A stretch of DNA of 64,000 nt from an uncultured Bacteroidales bacterium (GTDB lineage: Bacteria; Bacteroidota; Bacteroidia; Bacteroidales; FEN-979), in contig CAIQUS010000194.1 of the NCBI GenBank assembly GCA_903875045.1, forward strand, positions 1 through 64,000, given 5' to 3'. Made by a program: the position numbers and the translations under genes. The notes under the pieces were generated by a model, which was given only the letters and a program-made list of their open reading frames with translations, was not told the origin of the DNA and made no database searches. Numbering within the stretch: position 1 is the stretch's first letter; every line of letters starts with the position of its first letter. Positions 1 through 9,500 of this stretch are shown here, piece after piece.

Positions 1-1
1 C

Positions 2-169
2 ACCTGGGCTTTTACCACCGGGCTTTCCGCCGGGGCGATGTACTGGACTTCGACATCTTCAGGTGTCAGGCAGGCTGTGGCAAGGGGACTTAATGAGTAT
101 AATCCGAGTGTATCAAGGTATGAGGCTGCAAGGGGGAATGCGTTTACGGCTAGATGTTTGATGGATTAG
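2..169 (+). CDS. C-terminal end of a FISUMP-domain protein (partial at left edge)
   Basis: Frame 2 is open from the window edge to a TAG at 167-169 and encodes about 55 residues. The segment contains a GAMYWTSTS stretch and ends in AFTARCLMD, matching the end of the Fibrobacter succinogenes major paralogous (FISUMP) domain, which usually closes with YWSST...G..VRCI(K/R)D. The same ending (YYWGSSE...LRCIR) closes the protein at the right edge of the window. These domains sit at the C-terminus of secreted or surface proteins of Bacteroidota; function is unknown. The N-terminus lies outside the window. The call rests on this short pattern only, so the domain is likely but not certain. Confidence 0.6.
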   Translation, partial: TWAFTTGLSAGAMYWTSTSSGVRQAVARGLNEYNPSVSRYEAARGNAFTARCLMD

Positions 170-298
170 GTCACAATGCAAAGAGCAAAAGTATTCCAGA
201 TGGGACCAATTATATAATTCTGCTCGAATGTATAACAGCAAGATCAGCAATAAATAGCATGATCGCCAGTATCTGTTCATGGGCAACCCTTGAATAGA

Positions 299-571
299 TT
301 ACTTGCTTTTTTTCTGCCATTGATTAAATCGCCTTTCATTCAGTTCTTTTGACTTTTGTGGTGTGTAGGTTTCCGATTTTTCAGCAATGACCATCAGCCT
401 TTCAAGTTCCTCATCAGTTGCCTCCCGTCCCGGCAATGCAAAATCAAATGTTTTCATTGGTGCCGTATTACCTTCCGGGGTTACTGAAACGACAAATTTC
501 AACTCTTCCATGATCCGGAGAAATAAGTCCTTATGCGACTCCTCATCAATAGTTACACTGAAAGTTACCAT
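299..571 (-). CDS. Small antitoxin-like protein without visible toxin partner
   Basis: A 90-residue acidic/basic mixed protein opening MVTFSVTIDEE and carrying a central PGREATDEELERLM helix and a Lys-rich tail (NQWQKKSK). The pattern, beta strand at the start followed by an ATDEEL helix, resembles small Bacteroidota proteins annotated as antitoxins of RelE/ParE-type modules. No RelE-like gene follows: the 129 bases after the stop contain no convincing ORF. It has its own well-formed promoter (590-619), so it is probably expressed. It could equally be an orphan DUF protein; the antitoxin idea is inference from general shape. Confidence 0.5.
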   Translation of the reverse strand: MVTFSVTIDEESHKDLFLRIMEELKFVVSVTPEGNTAPMKTFDFALPGREATDEELERLMVIAEKSETYTPQKSKELNERRFNQWQKKSK

Positions 572-589
572 ATTCTGCTGTCTTTCCTA

Positions 590-619
590 CAAAAATACAT
601 AAAACATCTTATCAGACAA
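590..619 (-). promoter_or_regulatory. Bacteroidota-type promoter of the antitoxin-like gene
   Basis: On the minus strand, TTG (619-617) is followed by 19 bases and then TATTTTTG (597-590), matching the Bacteroidota sigma-ABfr form TTG-N19-21-TAnnTTTG. Transcription would begin near 583, leaving about a 12-base leader before the ATG at 571. Confidence 0.6.
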
Positions 620-699
620 CGACAAATGTATTTTGACTATCTTTATTGTCAGAATTGTCAAGGCAGGAAGATTGCACCTTAACACCCAACCCAAACCCC

Positions 700-2703
700 A
701 TGAAAAACATTTTAATCTTTTCCCTGTCATGCCTGATTGGTTTTTCTGCTGTGGCGCAACGGCCCCAGGTTAATAAAAACATCTACACCCGGAACTGCCG
801 GATGGAACAGGCTGTTACGAGGGAACCTGTTGAAAAGGTCAGTGTTTCGCCTGTCGTATCCAGACACCGGGGGTTGAAAAGCGGCGACAATTCTAATATC
901 ATAACCGTGCTCGACCTGGGAACTTCGGCCAATGTGCTGGGATATTCCGGCGGAACCCGAACCATGCTCTGGGCCGACGATGATTTGAATGTGGTAGCCA
1001 ACTTCCACCGGATGGGACCCGGAGCCACGCCACCAAGTTTGTCGGGTTACCTGGGCATGGACCTTGGCCTCAATATGGGACTGACCCAAAGTGACTGGAC
1101 CTCCCAGATCCAGGTTCATTCAGCCACCATGGCCGCTTCACCCTATTATTATGATGCCAGCCGGTATCCTTCGGCTGCCATATACAACCCGGCCGGGAAT
1201 ACTTCGCTTGCTAATGCATACCTGGCCTATTTTGCCCCGAATTTCGCCAACCTGGCAGTGAGCGGCTTTGGCGGCTACAGTTTCGGCACCGCCAACCTGG
1301 CCGACCATGCCGATACCACCAAACACCTGCGATGGTACAATGCTCATCCCTATACCTATATCCCCGATGGCTTTACCATTTCCAAAACCGGTATTGCCCA
1401 TATTGTTGACCGGGATATGAATGTTGAATCGGGTACACCTGTCTACCAGGACAGCATCATCTATGGCAGAGGCGTTTGGAACACTGTTACAAAAGATTTT
1501 GATTACACCTTTAAAACGCTTGCATTTCCATGCGTGGGTGATGCTGCCGCATCCGATTGCAAAATAGCTGTCTCACCTGATGGCAATATTGTGTGGATTT
1601 CGGTTTTAACAAACTATCCTGGCGCGACCCCGCTCAACGATTCCAGTTATTACCCGGTGCTCAGAAGATCCTTTGACGGCGGTTTGAACTGGAGCCCGCC
1701 AATCGTGGTGCAACTTGACGGCCCGAATGGCATTGATGCGATTAAACAGCGATACAGCGATTATTTTATCCAGAACTTTTTCGCGCCTCCATATCCCACC
1801 CGTGATCAAATACCCTATACTACAGCATTTGATCATTCGCTGAGTGTTGACCAATGGGGCTTTGTACACATCGGCGTAGCCATTGGATATGCTCCCGGTG
1901 GTTATTCCATCACTACCGGGGTTGACAGTCTGATCAATGTAATTGATATTACCTTTTGTAATGCGAACAACATCCGTGGTGTACCCATGGGATATCTAAA
2001 GACTTTCCGCGGCACCTGGGCCACTTATACCAGCGATAACCGTGTTTATGTATCCAGAAACAAAACCGGAGATAAAATGTTTTTCACCTGGAATGATACC
2101 CGCATTGATGGTGAAATCAACAACCAGAGTCCGGAAGTTTATGCACGGGGATATGACCTCATCTCCAATAAATTAACTTCTGTTAACGGCACAGATCAGC
2201 CCACCAATGTTACACTTCTGAGTGACATTTCAAAGGAAGCCTACTGGCAATGCACATCTCCCATCGTTTTCACGGATAATAACAAATTCACCCTTCCCAT
2301 CTGTACCCAATGGTTTGCCGACCCAACGCTCGATGCGACATTCAAATACATTCCTGATTTTTCTTATGTACAGGGTGATTTTTCAATTTGGTTGAGCAGT
2401 TGGCCGTATGATCCATGCCCGGTCGGCATTGAAAATACCGAAATTGAACCGGAATCTTTATTGATTTACCCAAATCCGGTGGTTGATATGGCAAAGGTTT
2501 CATTGAATCTGAATCAGCCGGCAAATGTTCTGGTGGAAATAACCAATCTCATCGGGCAACGGGTTTTATCGCTGAAAAAAGGAAGCATGGATTCCGGATT
2601 GCAGCAATTCACCGTGGATGTGCGTCATCTTTCTGCCGGTGTTTATTTTATCACGGTGATTGTAAACGGAGAGAAATTTACGCGGAAGATGATCGTGGAA
2701 TGA
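700..2703 (+). CDS. Secreted protein with T9SS type A sorting domain
   Basis: About 667 residues. An in-frame ATG exists at 646, but the start at 700 is preferred because it directly begins a signal peptide (MKNILIFSLSC...AVAQ). The body is rich in Gly, Tyr, Asn and Trp and includes SPDGNIVW and RRSFDGGLNWSPP motifs typical of BNR/sialidase-like propeller blades, which suggests a propeller fold, but no catalytic motif was recognised. The last roughly 80 residues (LLIYPNPVVD to GVYFITVIVNGEKFTRKMIVE region) are a type A C-terminal sorting domain, so the protein should be exported through the outer membrane by the type IX system and anchored or released. No neighbour explains its role. Confidence 0.75.
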   Translation: MKNILIFSLSCLIGFSAVAQRPQVNKNIYTRNCRMEQAVTREPVEKVSVSPVVSRHRGLKSGDNSNIITVLDLGTSANVLGYSGGTRTMLWADDDLNVVANFHRMGPGATPPSLSGYLGMDLGLNMGLTQSDWTSQIQVHSATMAASPYYYDASRYPSAAIYNPAGNTSLANAYLAYFAPNFANLAVSGFGGYSFGTANLADHADTTKHLRWYNAHPYTYIPDGFTISKTGIAHIVDRDMNVESGTPVYQDSIIYGRGVWNTVTKDFDYTFKTLAFPCVGDAAASDCKIAVSPDGNIVWISVLTNYPGATPLNDSSYYPVLRRSFDGGLNWSPPIVVQLDGPNGIDAIKQRYSDYFIQNFFAPPYPTRDQIPYTTAFDHSLSVDQWGFVHIGVAIGYAPGGYSITTGVDSLINVIDITFCNANNIRGVPMGYLKTFRGTWATYTSDNRVYVSRNKTGDKMFFTWNDTRIDGEINNQSPEVYARGYDLISNKLTSVNGTDQPTNVTLLSDISKEAYWQCTSPIVFTDNNKFTLPICTQWFADPTLDATFKYIPDFSYVQGDFSIWLSSWPYDPCPVGIENTEIEPESLLIYPNPVVDMAKVSLNLNQPANVLVEITNLIGQRVLSLKKGSMDSGLQQFTVDVRHLSAGVYFITVIVNGEKFTRKMIVE

Positions 2704-2742
2704 ACGACACTAACTGACCGGAAGGAACGAGCCCCTTTTCCA

Positions 2743-2750
2743 TAATTTTG
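2743..2750 (+). promoter_or_regulatory. Possible -7 element for the 25-residue-repeat gene
   Basis: TAATTTTG at 2743-2750 fits TAnnTTTG, and a second match (TAAATTTG) lies at 2754-2761. No good -33 TTTG is present at the usual spacing, so this is a weak call. Confidence 0.3.
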
Positions 2751-2779
2751 GAGTAAATTTGTAAAAAAATGAATCTCTG

Positions 2780-3184
2780 GTGAAAACGCTCTACTACCCA
2801 GCAAAAATATGGATCGCTTTCGGTGAAGCCGTAGGCGGGAACGAAGGAATATCACAATGGCTCATGAAAAACGGCTTCGCGGAAGTTGCTGCACTGGCTT
2901 ATGCCATCAGGGGCAGCGAAGATGCGACGGAATGGCTGTTTCAGAATAAGTTCTATCACCTGTCGGCCCTGGATGCAGCCATTGATGAGAACATGGATGC
3001 ACATGCATGGCTGGTGAAGTTTAAACACCCTTTTCTGGTATTCTTTGCAGAAGCCTGCTGTGGTAAGGAGTCGGCAATTACCTGGTTCAGAACAAACCAA
3101 CTGGAATTCTTCGTGCTGATCGCAATGAAGATCAAACATTTACGCGACAACACCACCTTTGATCACCACAAAAAGAATTTTTAG
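2780..3184 (+). CDS. Hypothetical protein of four exact 25-residue helical repeats
   Basis: 134 residues from a GTG start; the same frame is closed by TAA at 2762-2764 and has no ATG in between, and an ATG at 2769 in another frame meets a stop after four codons. Residues 14-115 consist of four repeats: Trp at 27, 52, 77 and 102 and Ala at 17, 42, 67 and 92 recur with exact 25-residue spacing, in the pattern A..GG.E....WL......F..L. The repeats look alpha-helical, like a small solenoid that might bind a protein or peptide. There is no signal peptide, so it is probably cytoplasmic. It converges on nrdJ with three bases between the stops. Function unknown. Confidence 0.75.
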   Translation: MKTLYYPAKIWIAFGEAVGGNEGISQWLMKNGFAEVAALAYAIRGSEDATEWLFQNKFYHLSALDAAIDENMDAHAWLVKFKHPFLVFFAEACCGKESAITWFRTNQLEFFVLIAMKIKHLRDNTTFDHHKKNF

Positions 3185-3187
3185 CTG

Positions 3188-5863
3188 CTATCCGCATTTT
3201 GAGAAACCGCAACTCTTGCAAACCAGGCATCCTTCCTGGTAAACCAACCCGTTCAGGTCGCTGCATTTGGGGCAGGCATGTTCGGCAGCTTTGGTTCCGT
3301 CGGGGATGAATTTCTTGAGCGCACGCTCAATCCCGTTTTTCCAGGTGTTGATGGAATCAACTTCGAAGTGAAGTTTGGAAATGATATTCACCACAAACGG
3401 CAGCGGCATGCCATGCCGTAATATACCTGAGATCAGTTTGGCATAGTTCCAGTATTCCTTGTTAAAAGAGCGTGACAGCGCTTCGATGGTGATTTTATAG
3501 CCCTGGCGATCTTCAAACTGGAAGTCGTATCGGGAACCAACGCCATCGGGACGGGTTTTCACAATCCAGCCTTTCTGCACCCAGGTGGGAATCCAAAAAT
3601 CTTCGGCAACCCCTGTGAAAATCTCATACGGGCGGCCATTCAAAATACCAACCACTGCAATCCATTTTTCATGGTCGTTCTGAAAACGAACGATCTCAGC
3701 TTCCAAACGGTCGGGACGGTGCGGCGCTTTGGTTTCAACGAATTCGTCTCCCTTGTCTTTCTTTTTCTTATCCTTCCCCTCATTGTTCAAGAGCACTCCG
3801 GAACGGGAACCATCACGATAAACTGTCATGCCCTTGCATCCTACTTTCCATGCCGTTTCGTAGATGGTGCTGATCATCTCCTCTTTGGCATCGTTTGGCA
3901 CATTCACGGTGACACTGATCGAATGGTCAACCCATTTTTGTACGGCACCCTGCATTTTCACCTTGGCAACCCAGTCAACATCGTTGGCGGTTGCTTTATA
4001 AAATGGTGAATCCTTGATGATATTCTTCAGATCCTTTTCCGGCATTTTGGCTACCTCATCAACATTTATTCCGTTGACAATCATCCATTTTACAAAATTA
4101 TGATGGAATACATTGTACTCTTCCCATGTATCACCTACTTCATCTTTAAAGGTGATTTTAACATTTTTGTCGTTGGGGTTCACCTTGCGGCGGCGTTTGT
4201 AGTGAACGGCAAAAACCGGTTCGAGCCCCGATGTGGTTTGGGTAAGGATACTTACCGAGCCGGTTGGGGCGATGGTGAGCATGGCGATGTTGCGCCGCCC
4301 GTAGATGGCCATATCTGAATACACATCAGGCGCCGCATCTTTCATCCTTTGAATAAAAGGGTTATTCTTTTCACGCTCGGTATCGAAAATCGGAAAAGGG
4401 CCACGCTCCCGGGCCATCGTAACTGATGAACGGTATGCTTCAATGGCCAGTATTTTATGTACCTCCAATGAAAAATCAGTGGCATCGTCTGAACCATAAC
4501 GGGTGCCCAGCGCAGCAAGCATGTCGCCTTCAGCAGTGATTCCAAACCCGGTTCTGCGCCCCTGGATGGCTTTTTTCTTGATATTAAGCCACATGTTCCT
4601 TTCCCTGACTTTAACCTCTTCCCCCTCAGGGTCTTTTTCAATTTTAGCCAGGATGCGGTCAATTTTTTCAAGTTCAAGGTCGATGATGTCGTCCATGATC
4701 CGTTGGGCTTTATGCACATGGGTTATAAATAGCCCGGAGTCGAAACTTGCATCAGTGGTAAAAGGTTTATCAACATAATTGAACAGGTTGATGGCCAGTA
4801 ACCGGCAACTGTCATAAGTACATAGTGGGATTTCACCGCACGGGTTGGTTGAAACAGTACGGAAACCCAGGTCGGCGTAACAATCGGGGATGGATTCGCG
4901 GATAATGGTATCCCAGAAAAGGATCCCCGGCTCGGCAGATTTCCAGGCATTGTGAACAATTTTATTCCAGAGTTCACGGGCTCTCATGGGTTTTTTAAAG
5001 GAAGGGTCGGTTGAATCGACCGGAAACCGTTGAACAAACTCGGTATCATTCACCACGGCCTGCATAAATTCGTCGGTAAGTTTTACCGAAATGTTGGCGC
5101 CGGTTACCTTTCCTGCTTCAAGCTTTGCATCGATAAAATGTTCGGCATCGGGGTGTACCACCGAAATGCTGAGCATCAACGCGCCTCTGCGGCCTTCCTG
5201 GGCAACTTCGCGGGTTGAGTTGGAATAACGTTCCATGAACGGAACGATCCCTGTGGAGGTGAGTGCGCTGTTTTTCACCTCACTGTATTTCGGGCGGATG
5301 TGCGACAAGTCATGGCCCACGCCACCCCTGCGTTTCATCAGCTGCACCTGCTCTTCATCCGTTTTCATGATGGCCCCATAGGAATCGGATGCACCCTCGT
5401 TGCCTATCACAAAGCAGTTTGACAGCGAGCCAATCTGAAAATCATTGCCGATGCCGGCCATCGGGCTCCCTTGTGGGACAATGTATTTAAAATTCCGCAT
5501 GAGTTCAAAGAGTTCATCTTCGCTCATCGGATTGGGATATTTCTTTTCGATGCGTGCAATTTCGCGTGCTATCCGGCGGTGCATATCGTCGGGTGTCAAT
5601 TCAAACAAATGGCCTTCCGAATTTTTCAGGGCATATTTGTTGGCCCACACATTGGCGGCCAGGCTGTCGCCTTTGAAATATTCTGTTGATTTTTCAATAA
5701 CTTCTGCAAACGAATAAATTTTTCGTGCACTTTCCTCTGCTTTATTTTCTTTCATCTCGAATGCTTCATACGTAATTTTCGGACGGATCCTTTTTGCCAG
5801 TACCTCATTGTAATAGCTTGTTTTCTGATCTGTTTCCGTGTTTATAACCGTGTTTTTTTCCAT
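3188..5863 (-). CDS. nrdJ: Adenosylcobalamin-dependent (class II) ribonucleoside-diphosphate reductase
   Basis: 891 residues. It reduces ribonucleotides to deoxyribonucleotides using a cobalamin-generated thiyl radical. The active-site strand STNPCGE lies at 338-344 (Asn340, radical Cys342, Glu344), the partner redox cysteine is Cys150 in SLSNCFV, and the GRRTGFG and APTGS motifs expected of the ten-stranded barrel follow. The extreme C-terminus holds a CPKC...CLVC..CG zinc-ribbon-like cysteine cluster that carries the shuttle thiols in long class II enzymes. Length agrees with the long NrdJ subgroup common in Bacteroidota. No NrdB-like radical subunit is encoded nearby, as expected for class II. 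No B12 riboswitch was recognised upstream. Confidence 0.93.
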   Translation of the reverse strand: MEKNTVINTETDQKTSYYNEVLAKRIRPKITYEAFEMKENKAEESARKIYSFAEVIEKSTEYFKGDSLAANVWANKYALKNSEGHLFELTPDDMHRRIAREIARIEKKYPNPMSEDELFELMRNFKYIVPQGSPMAGIGNDFQIGSLSNCFVIGNEGASDSYGAIMKTDEEQVQLMKRRGGVGHDLSHIRPKYSEVKNSALTSTGIVPFMERYSNSTREVAQEGRRGALMLSISVVHPDAEHFIDAKLEAGKVTGANISVKLTDEFMQAVVNDTEFVQRFPVDSTDPSFKKPMRARELWNKIVHNAWKSAEPGILFWDTIIRESIPDCYADLGFRTVSTNPCGEIPLCTYDSCRLLAINLFNYVDKPFTTDASFDSGLFITHVHKAQRIMDDIIDLELEKIDRILAKIEKDPEGEEVKVRERNMWLNIKKKAIQGRRTGFGITAEGDMLAALGTRYGSDDATDFSLEVHKILAIEAYRSSVTMARERGPFPIFDTEREKNNPFIQRMKDAAPDVYSDMAIYGRRNIAMLTIAPTGSVSILTQTTSGLEPVFAVHYKRRRKVNPNDKNVKITFKDEVGDTWEEYNVFHHNFVKWMIVNGINVDEVAKMPEKDLKNIIKDSPFYKATANDVDWVAKVKMQGAVQKWVDHSISVTVNVPNDAKEEMISTIYETAWKVGCKGMTVYRDGSRSGVLLNNEGKDKKKKDKGDEFVETKAPHRPDRLEAEIVRFQNDHEKWIAVVGILNGRPYEIFTGVAEDFWIPTWVQKGWIVKTRPDGVGSRYDFQFEDRQGYKITIEALSRSFNKEYWNYAKLISGILRHGMPLPFVVNIISKLHFEVDSINTWKNGIERALKKFIPDGTKAAEHACPKCSDLNGLVYQEGCLVCKSCGFSKCG

Positions 5864-5941
5864 GCATGAACAGGATTAGCTGTTATGTTTTGTTTTTGTT
5901 AACTAATTGTTCTTACGAACTTTCCAATAAAATGTCGGGAG

Positions 5942-5973
5942 CAAATTTGAACCGGCAAGATACAACGATCAAA
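5942..5973 (-). promoter_or_regulatory. Putative nrdJ promoter
   Basis: On the minus strand TTTG (5973-5970) is followed by 20 bases and CAAATTTG (5949-5942), one mismatch from TAnnTTTG. The start site would be near 5935, giving a leader of about 70 bases before the nrdJ ATG at 5863. Confidence 0.4.
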
Positions 5974-6060
5974 GGGAGTAGTCCGATATAGTTATTAACA
6001 CTGAGGGAACTGACACAGGTAAACCATTGAATTAAAAAAACATATAACTTGATAATTCAG

Positions 6061-6555
6061 CTAAAGCCCATCACAGGCGGGTTTCCGGAATTCTTCGGCC
6101 ATCCAGATCAGTTTTGTCCCAAATCCAAGGCGGTTATCGGTCATTTTTATATAGTCGGGTGTCAATGACCAGAGATGTAATTCAGGCATCAGGCGGGCGA
6201 TGGGGAACCGTTTGAGGTAGCGGGCGCGGGCGTTCGCTGCAACCCCGTTGTGATCATCACCAGCACCCCCGTCATGAAGGGTGGGGACAAGAATCCCTGT
6301 AAACTGAAGGCCCCTGATCCTGCCGACAATTTTTGTTTCGAGGGCGATGGTGCCGGCAACCCTGTAGTTCTTTCCCTCCACCACATCGCGGATATGCCGG
6401 GTTTCGTAATCCGAGGAAAAAATAAACTGGTTTTGTTCCTTTAGATAGGCATAATAACAGGTAGCGCAATAGGGCACATTATCCCGTGCGATGGCAAGGG
6501 ATAAAATGTGATGTTCTCCGATGAAATCGATGATACGCTGATCAGGACAGTTCAT
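6061..6555 (-). CDS. YhbP/UPF0306-like pyridoxamine-phosphate-oxidase-fold protein
   Basis: 164 residues. The opening IIDFIGEHHILSLAIARDN and PYCATCYYAYLKEQNQFIFSS match the split-barrel fold of the PNPOx-like superfamily, closest to the UPF0306 (YhbP) group: a strand reporting A.....PY.A...Y, then F.SS....H......G..VAGTI. Such proteins bind FMN or a related cofactor, or act without known chemistry; no substrate can be stated. It begins two bases after the stop of the large outer-membrane protein gene upstream, so the two are probably co-transcribed. There is no signal peptide. Confidence 0.7.
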   Translation of the reverse strand: MNCPDQRIIDFIGEHHILSLAIARDNVPYCATCYYAYLKEQNQFIFSSDYETRHIRDVVEGKNYRVAGTIALETKIVGRIRGLQFTGILVPTLHDGGAGDDHNGVAANARARYLKRFPIARLMPELHLWSLTPDYIKMTDNRLGFGTKLIWMAEEFRKPACDGL

Positions 6556-6557
6556 GG

Positions 6558-9500
6558 TTAAAAATCGAGACTGAGTGAAAAATAGAAAATGGGTTTGCGG
6601 ATGCGGCCATCCTCAACACCCCAGGCAAGATCGCCGCGGAGAAAATAGCCAAATAACCGGGTACGTGCCCCAAACCCAAACCCTTCCACGATCGGATCTT
6701 TTTGCATCTCAACCTTTATAAACAACGGTTTGCGGTAAATATACCGGGTAAACAACTGGTTATCTGCCGACCACGGGGAAACTCCTGTCCATGCAGTTCC
6801 AACATCCCCAAAGGCCACAAGCTGGAAATTATTGATAAAATCGGACCGGATCGGGCGATTAAAAAGATACCGGAATACCGGCCACCGTAATTCAGTATTG
6901 TAAACGAAAAAGCTGTTCCCATTCCGTATGTTCTGCGCAAAACCCCTCATGTTGGTCGCAAGGGTCTGGAAAGCATAGTTCTGATCGTAGGCTACAGGTG
7001 TTGTCATATTGTACGATGGGAAAAGCCAGTTGTCAACACCTCCCATGTAATAAAGCAGTTTGTTATTGCCAAATGAAGTACTTGCAGCAAACCTGTTTGC
7101 CCACACCAGCGACCGGTGTATCTTTTGGTAATTGCGAAAATCCATGCCCAGCACAAACAGGTTGTTGCCCTTGCTGTTCAGCAACTGATAATATTCGCCA
7201 AAAAACTTGTACCTGGTTCCCTGGTAAAGATTCAATCCAAGATTGCGGGTATTGTCGTACGTCAACTCACCTTTGATGCTTCCCCAAACATCATGGATAT
7301 CGGGTTCCTTGAGGTTAACCTGATCGGTTGAAAGAAAAACTGCACGGTCGTAACGAATGGCAGCTGTTCCTTTGATATTCAGAACCGGGGTAAAAGGATA
7401 GGTCGCCACATAGTATAATTCATGAATTTTATGCCGGACAATGGAGTAGTAACCAGCCTCTTCAACCGCTTTGCGATGAAAAACAATCTGGTGGTCGAGA
7501 CGACGCTTATAATTCCCGTAGCTGAAAAGATACTCGTTATTGATGAGGTTCACATTCAGGCGTACCCCTCCGCTGATGCGGTAGTCCTCCATAAGGTCGG
7601 TAACCCCAACCATAAAGAGGGCATTCAAACCGGGATTGATAAAAACCGGTGACTGACTCCCTGTAAATGGCTGATAGGCAAAGTTGAGATAGGTAAAATC
7701 AATTTGGGTGACCATCTGGTCAATGTAGTATTCGACATTGTAATTTAACTGTCGGGCGGTTTTATACTTGTTTACCGAATCCTTACGGTTTGTTGTCTGG
7801 GGAAAATCTTTCTTTTGCAAGGCCTGGTAAAGGGTCCACCAGCGGTTCAGGGAGGTATCTGTTGCTGCCTGTACCCCGCCTCCTGAAACGGTCCTGCCCG
7901 ATTTTGCCGTATCGATCCTGGTTAATATCTGGCTCACAACCTCACTTTGCCTGACCACGCTGAAATGTTTTTTCCCGGATGTTTTAAAAGGTCCATCCAG
8001 TTGTTGCAGACTATCGGACTTTGGGGGTTCCTTTGCTTTTTCGGCGGTTTTTGTTTTCAGATCCTTGAAATAGGATGGCTGGATTTCAACTTTCTCAACA
8101 TGTTTTGGCAGGATCAGATCAGAGGTATACATTTTGAAATTGCGGTTCAGATAAATGATCTCTCCTGATTTTGCTCCTTTGGTCGAGACATCCTGCTCGA
8201 GGATGTTTCGTGAATAATTGGTAATCGGGTAAGCTGTGGTGAAATAACGATAATGAGTGGTGGTGTCGATAAAGGCAATGGTGCTGTCGTAACGGGCCAG
8301 GTAACGATTCACGATGCCACTCTGGTCGCTCAGGAAACAAAAATAGTTATCCCCATAAGGGAGCGGCTGTGTTTCGTTAGCATCCGATGTTTTTGTAAGC
8401 CGCTGAAGTACATTGCGTTTCGAAGAGTAGTTGTAGAGGAAAAGGTCGTTGGTATACTTCAGGTTTTCAATCTTCACCGGCTCATCAAAACGAATGGTAT
8501 CGTTTACACGGTTGGATGAAAAAATAATGTTGGTGGAATGATTGATAAACCGTGGGTTGAGGTCATCATAAATATCCTTTGTAAGCTGTTCATGTGAGCC
8601 GGAGGCTGGGTTGTAGACGAAAATATCAGACTGCCCCTTTATCACCGCCGAAAAAACCAGCAACGATCCGTCATCTGAATAAGATAAATCCAACACCTTT
8701 TGAAAATTCCCCAATAGCTGATGTTCCAGTGTTTTATCTTCCCGATTATAGAAATAGAGCCAGATTTCCCCTTTTCGTTCGACGAGGAAAGCGAGTACAC
8801 GGCCACTTGGGTGCCAGGCTATCAGCGGGAAAGAGTAATCGGGACGATCGGCCAGACGAAACCCCCCACGATAGATCCGTTTGCTTTTACCGGTTTCCAT
8901 ATTGTGAATGAATACCTTGTAAATTCCGAGCTGATGGGTAGCATAAGCGATCAAATCGCCATCAGGTCCGATTTTCATCGAGTGATAAATCCGGTCGGGT
9001 TTGTTCCGTTTGTTCACCATCGTACCCTGTGGCGGAGTGCGGCCAGATTCCTGGGATGTATACACATCCTTATAAAAAGCAAGCCATTCCTGGATGACAG
9101 TTGGAAAACTTGCCCCGACAACATATTGAAATCCACGCTCCACGTTGCGGCTGAGGCGTGCCATGTATACAATGTTGGGAATGGATGCGGCTCCATATTT
9201 CATCGCAATGTAGTTCCACAACGAGTGGCCGGCATAAGTAGCCTCCTCCCCGGTGAGTCCATTGAACCTTTCATACTTCCTGTTCAGAATAGCATCCCTC
9301 ACCAGGTTCTCGATTTCAGCGTCCCACTTGCGCGAAATAAAGGAAATAAGCCCATTCAGATACCACTCCGGAACAGAAAACAGGGCATTGTTTTTTATTT
9401 GTGCCCCTATGCCTGTGCCGTAAATCATGTTATTCAGGATTACCTGCGCAATTCCTGCGCGTATCTGCTGGTCGAAATGCTCATAATTTCCATCAAAAAA

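Noticed and set aside
170-298. Toxin gene following the antitoxin-like gene
   Set aside because: The frames contain only a short hydrophobic peptide frame and a 40-residue open stretch without RelE/ParE motifs.
646-699. Longer N-terminus of the T9SS protein
   Set aside because: The extra 18 residues are polar and precede a complete signal peptide starting at 700.
5864-6060. Cobalamin riboswitch or NrdR boxes upstream of nrdJ
   Set aside because: No B12-box core or paired NrdR palindromes were found; only a single AACTATAT-like half site is present.
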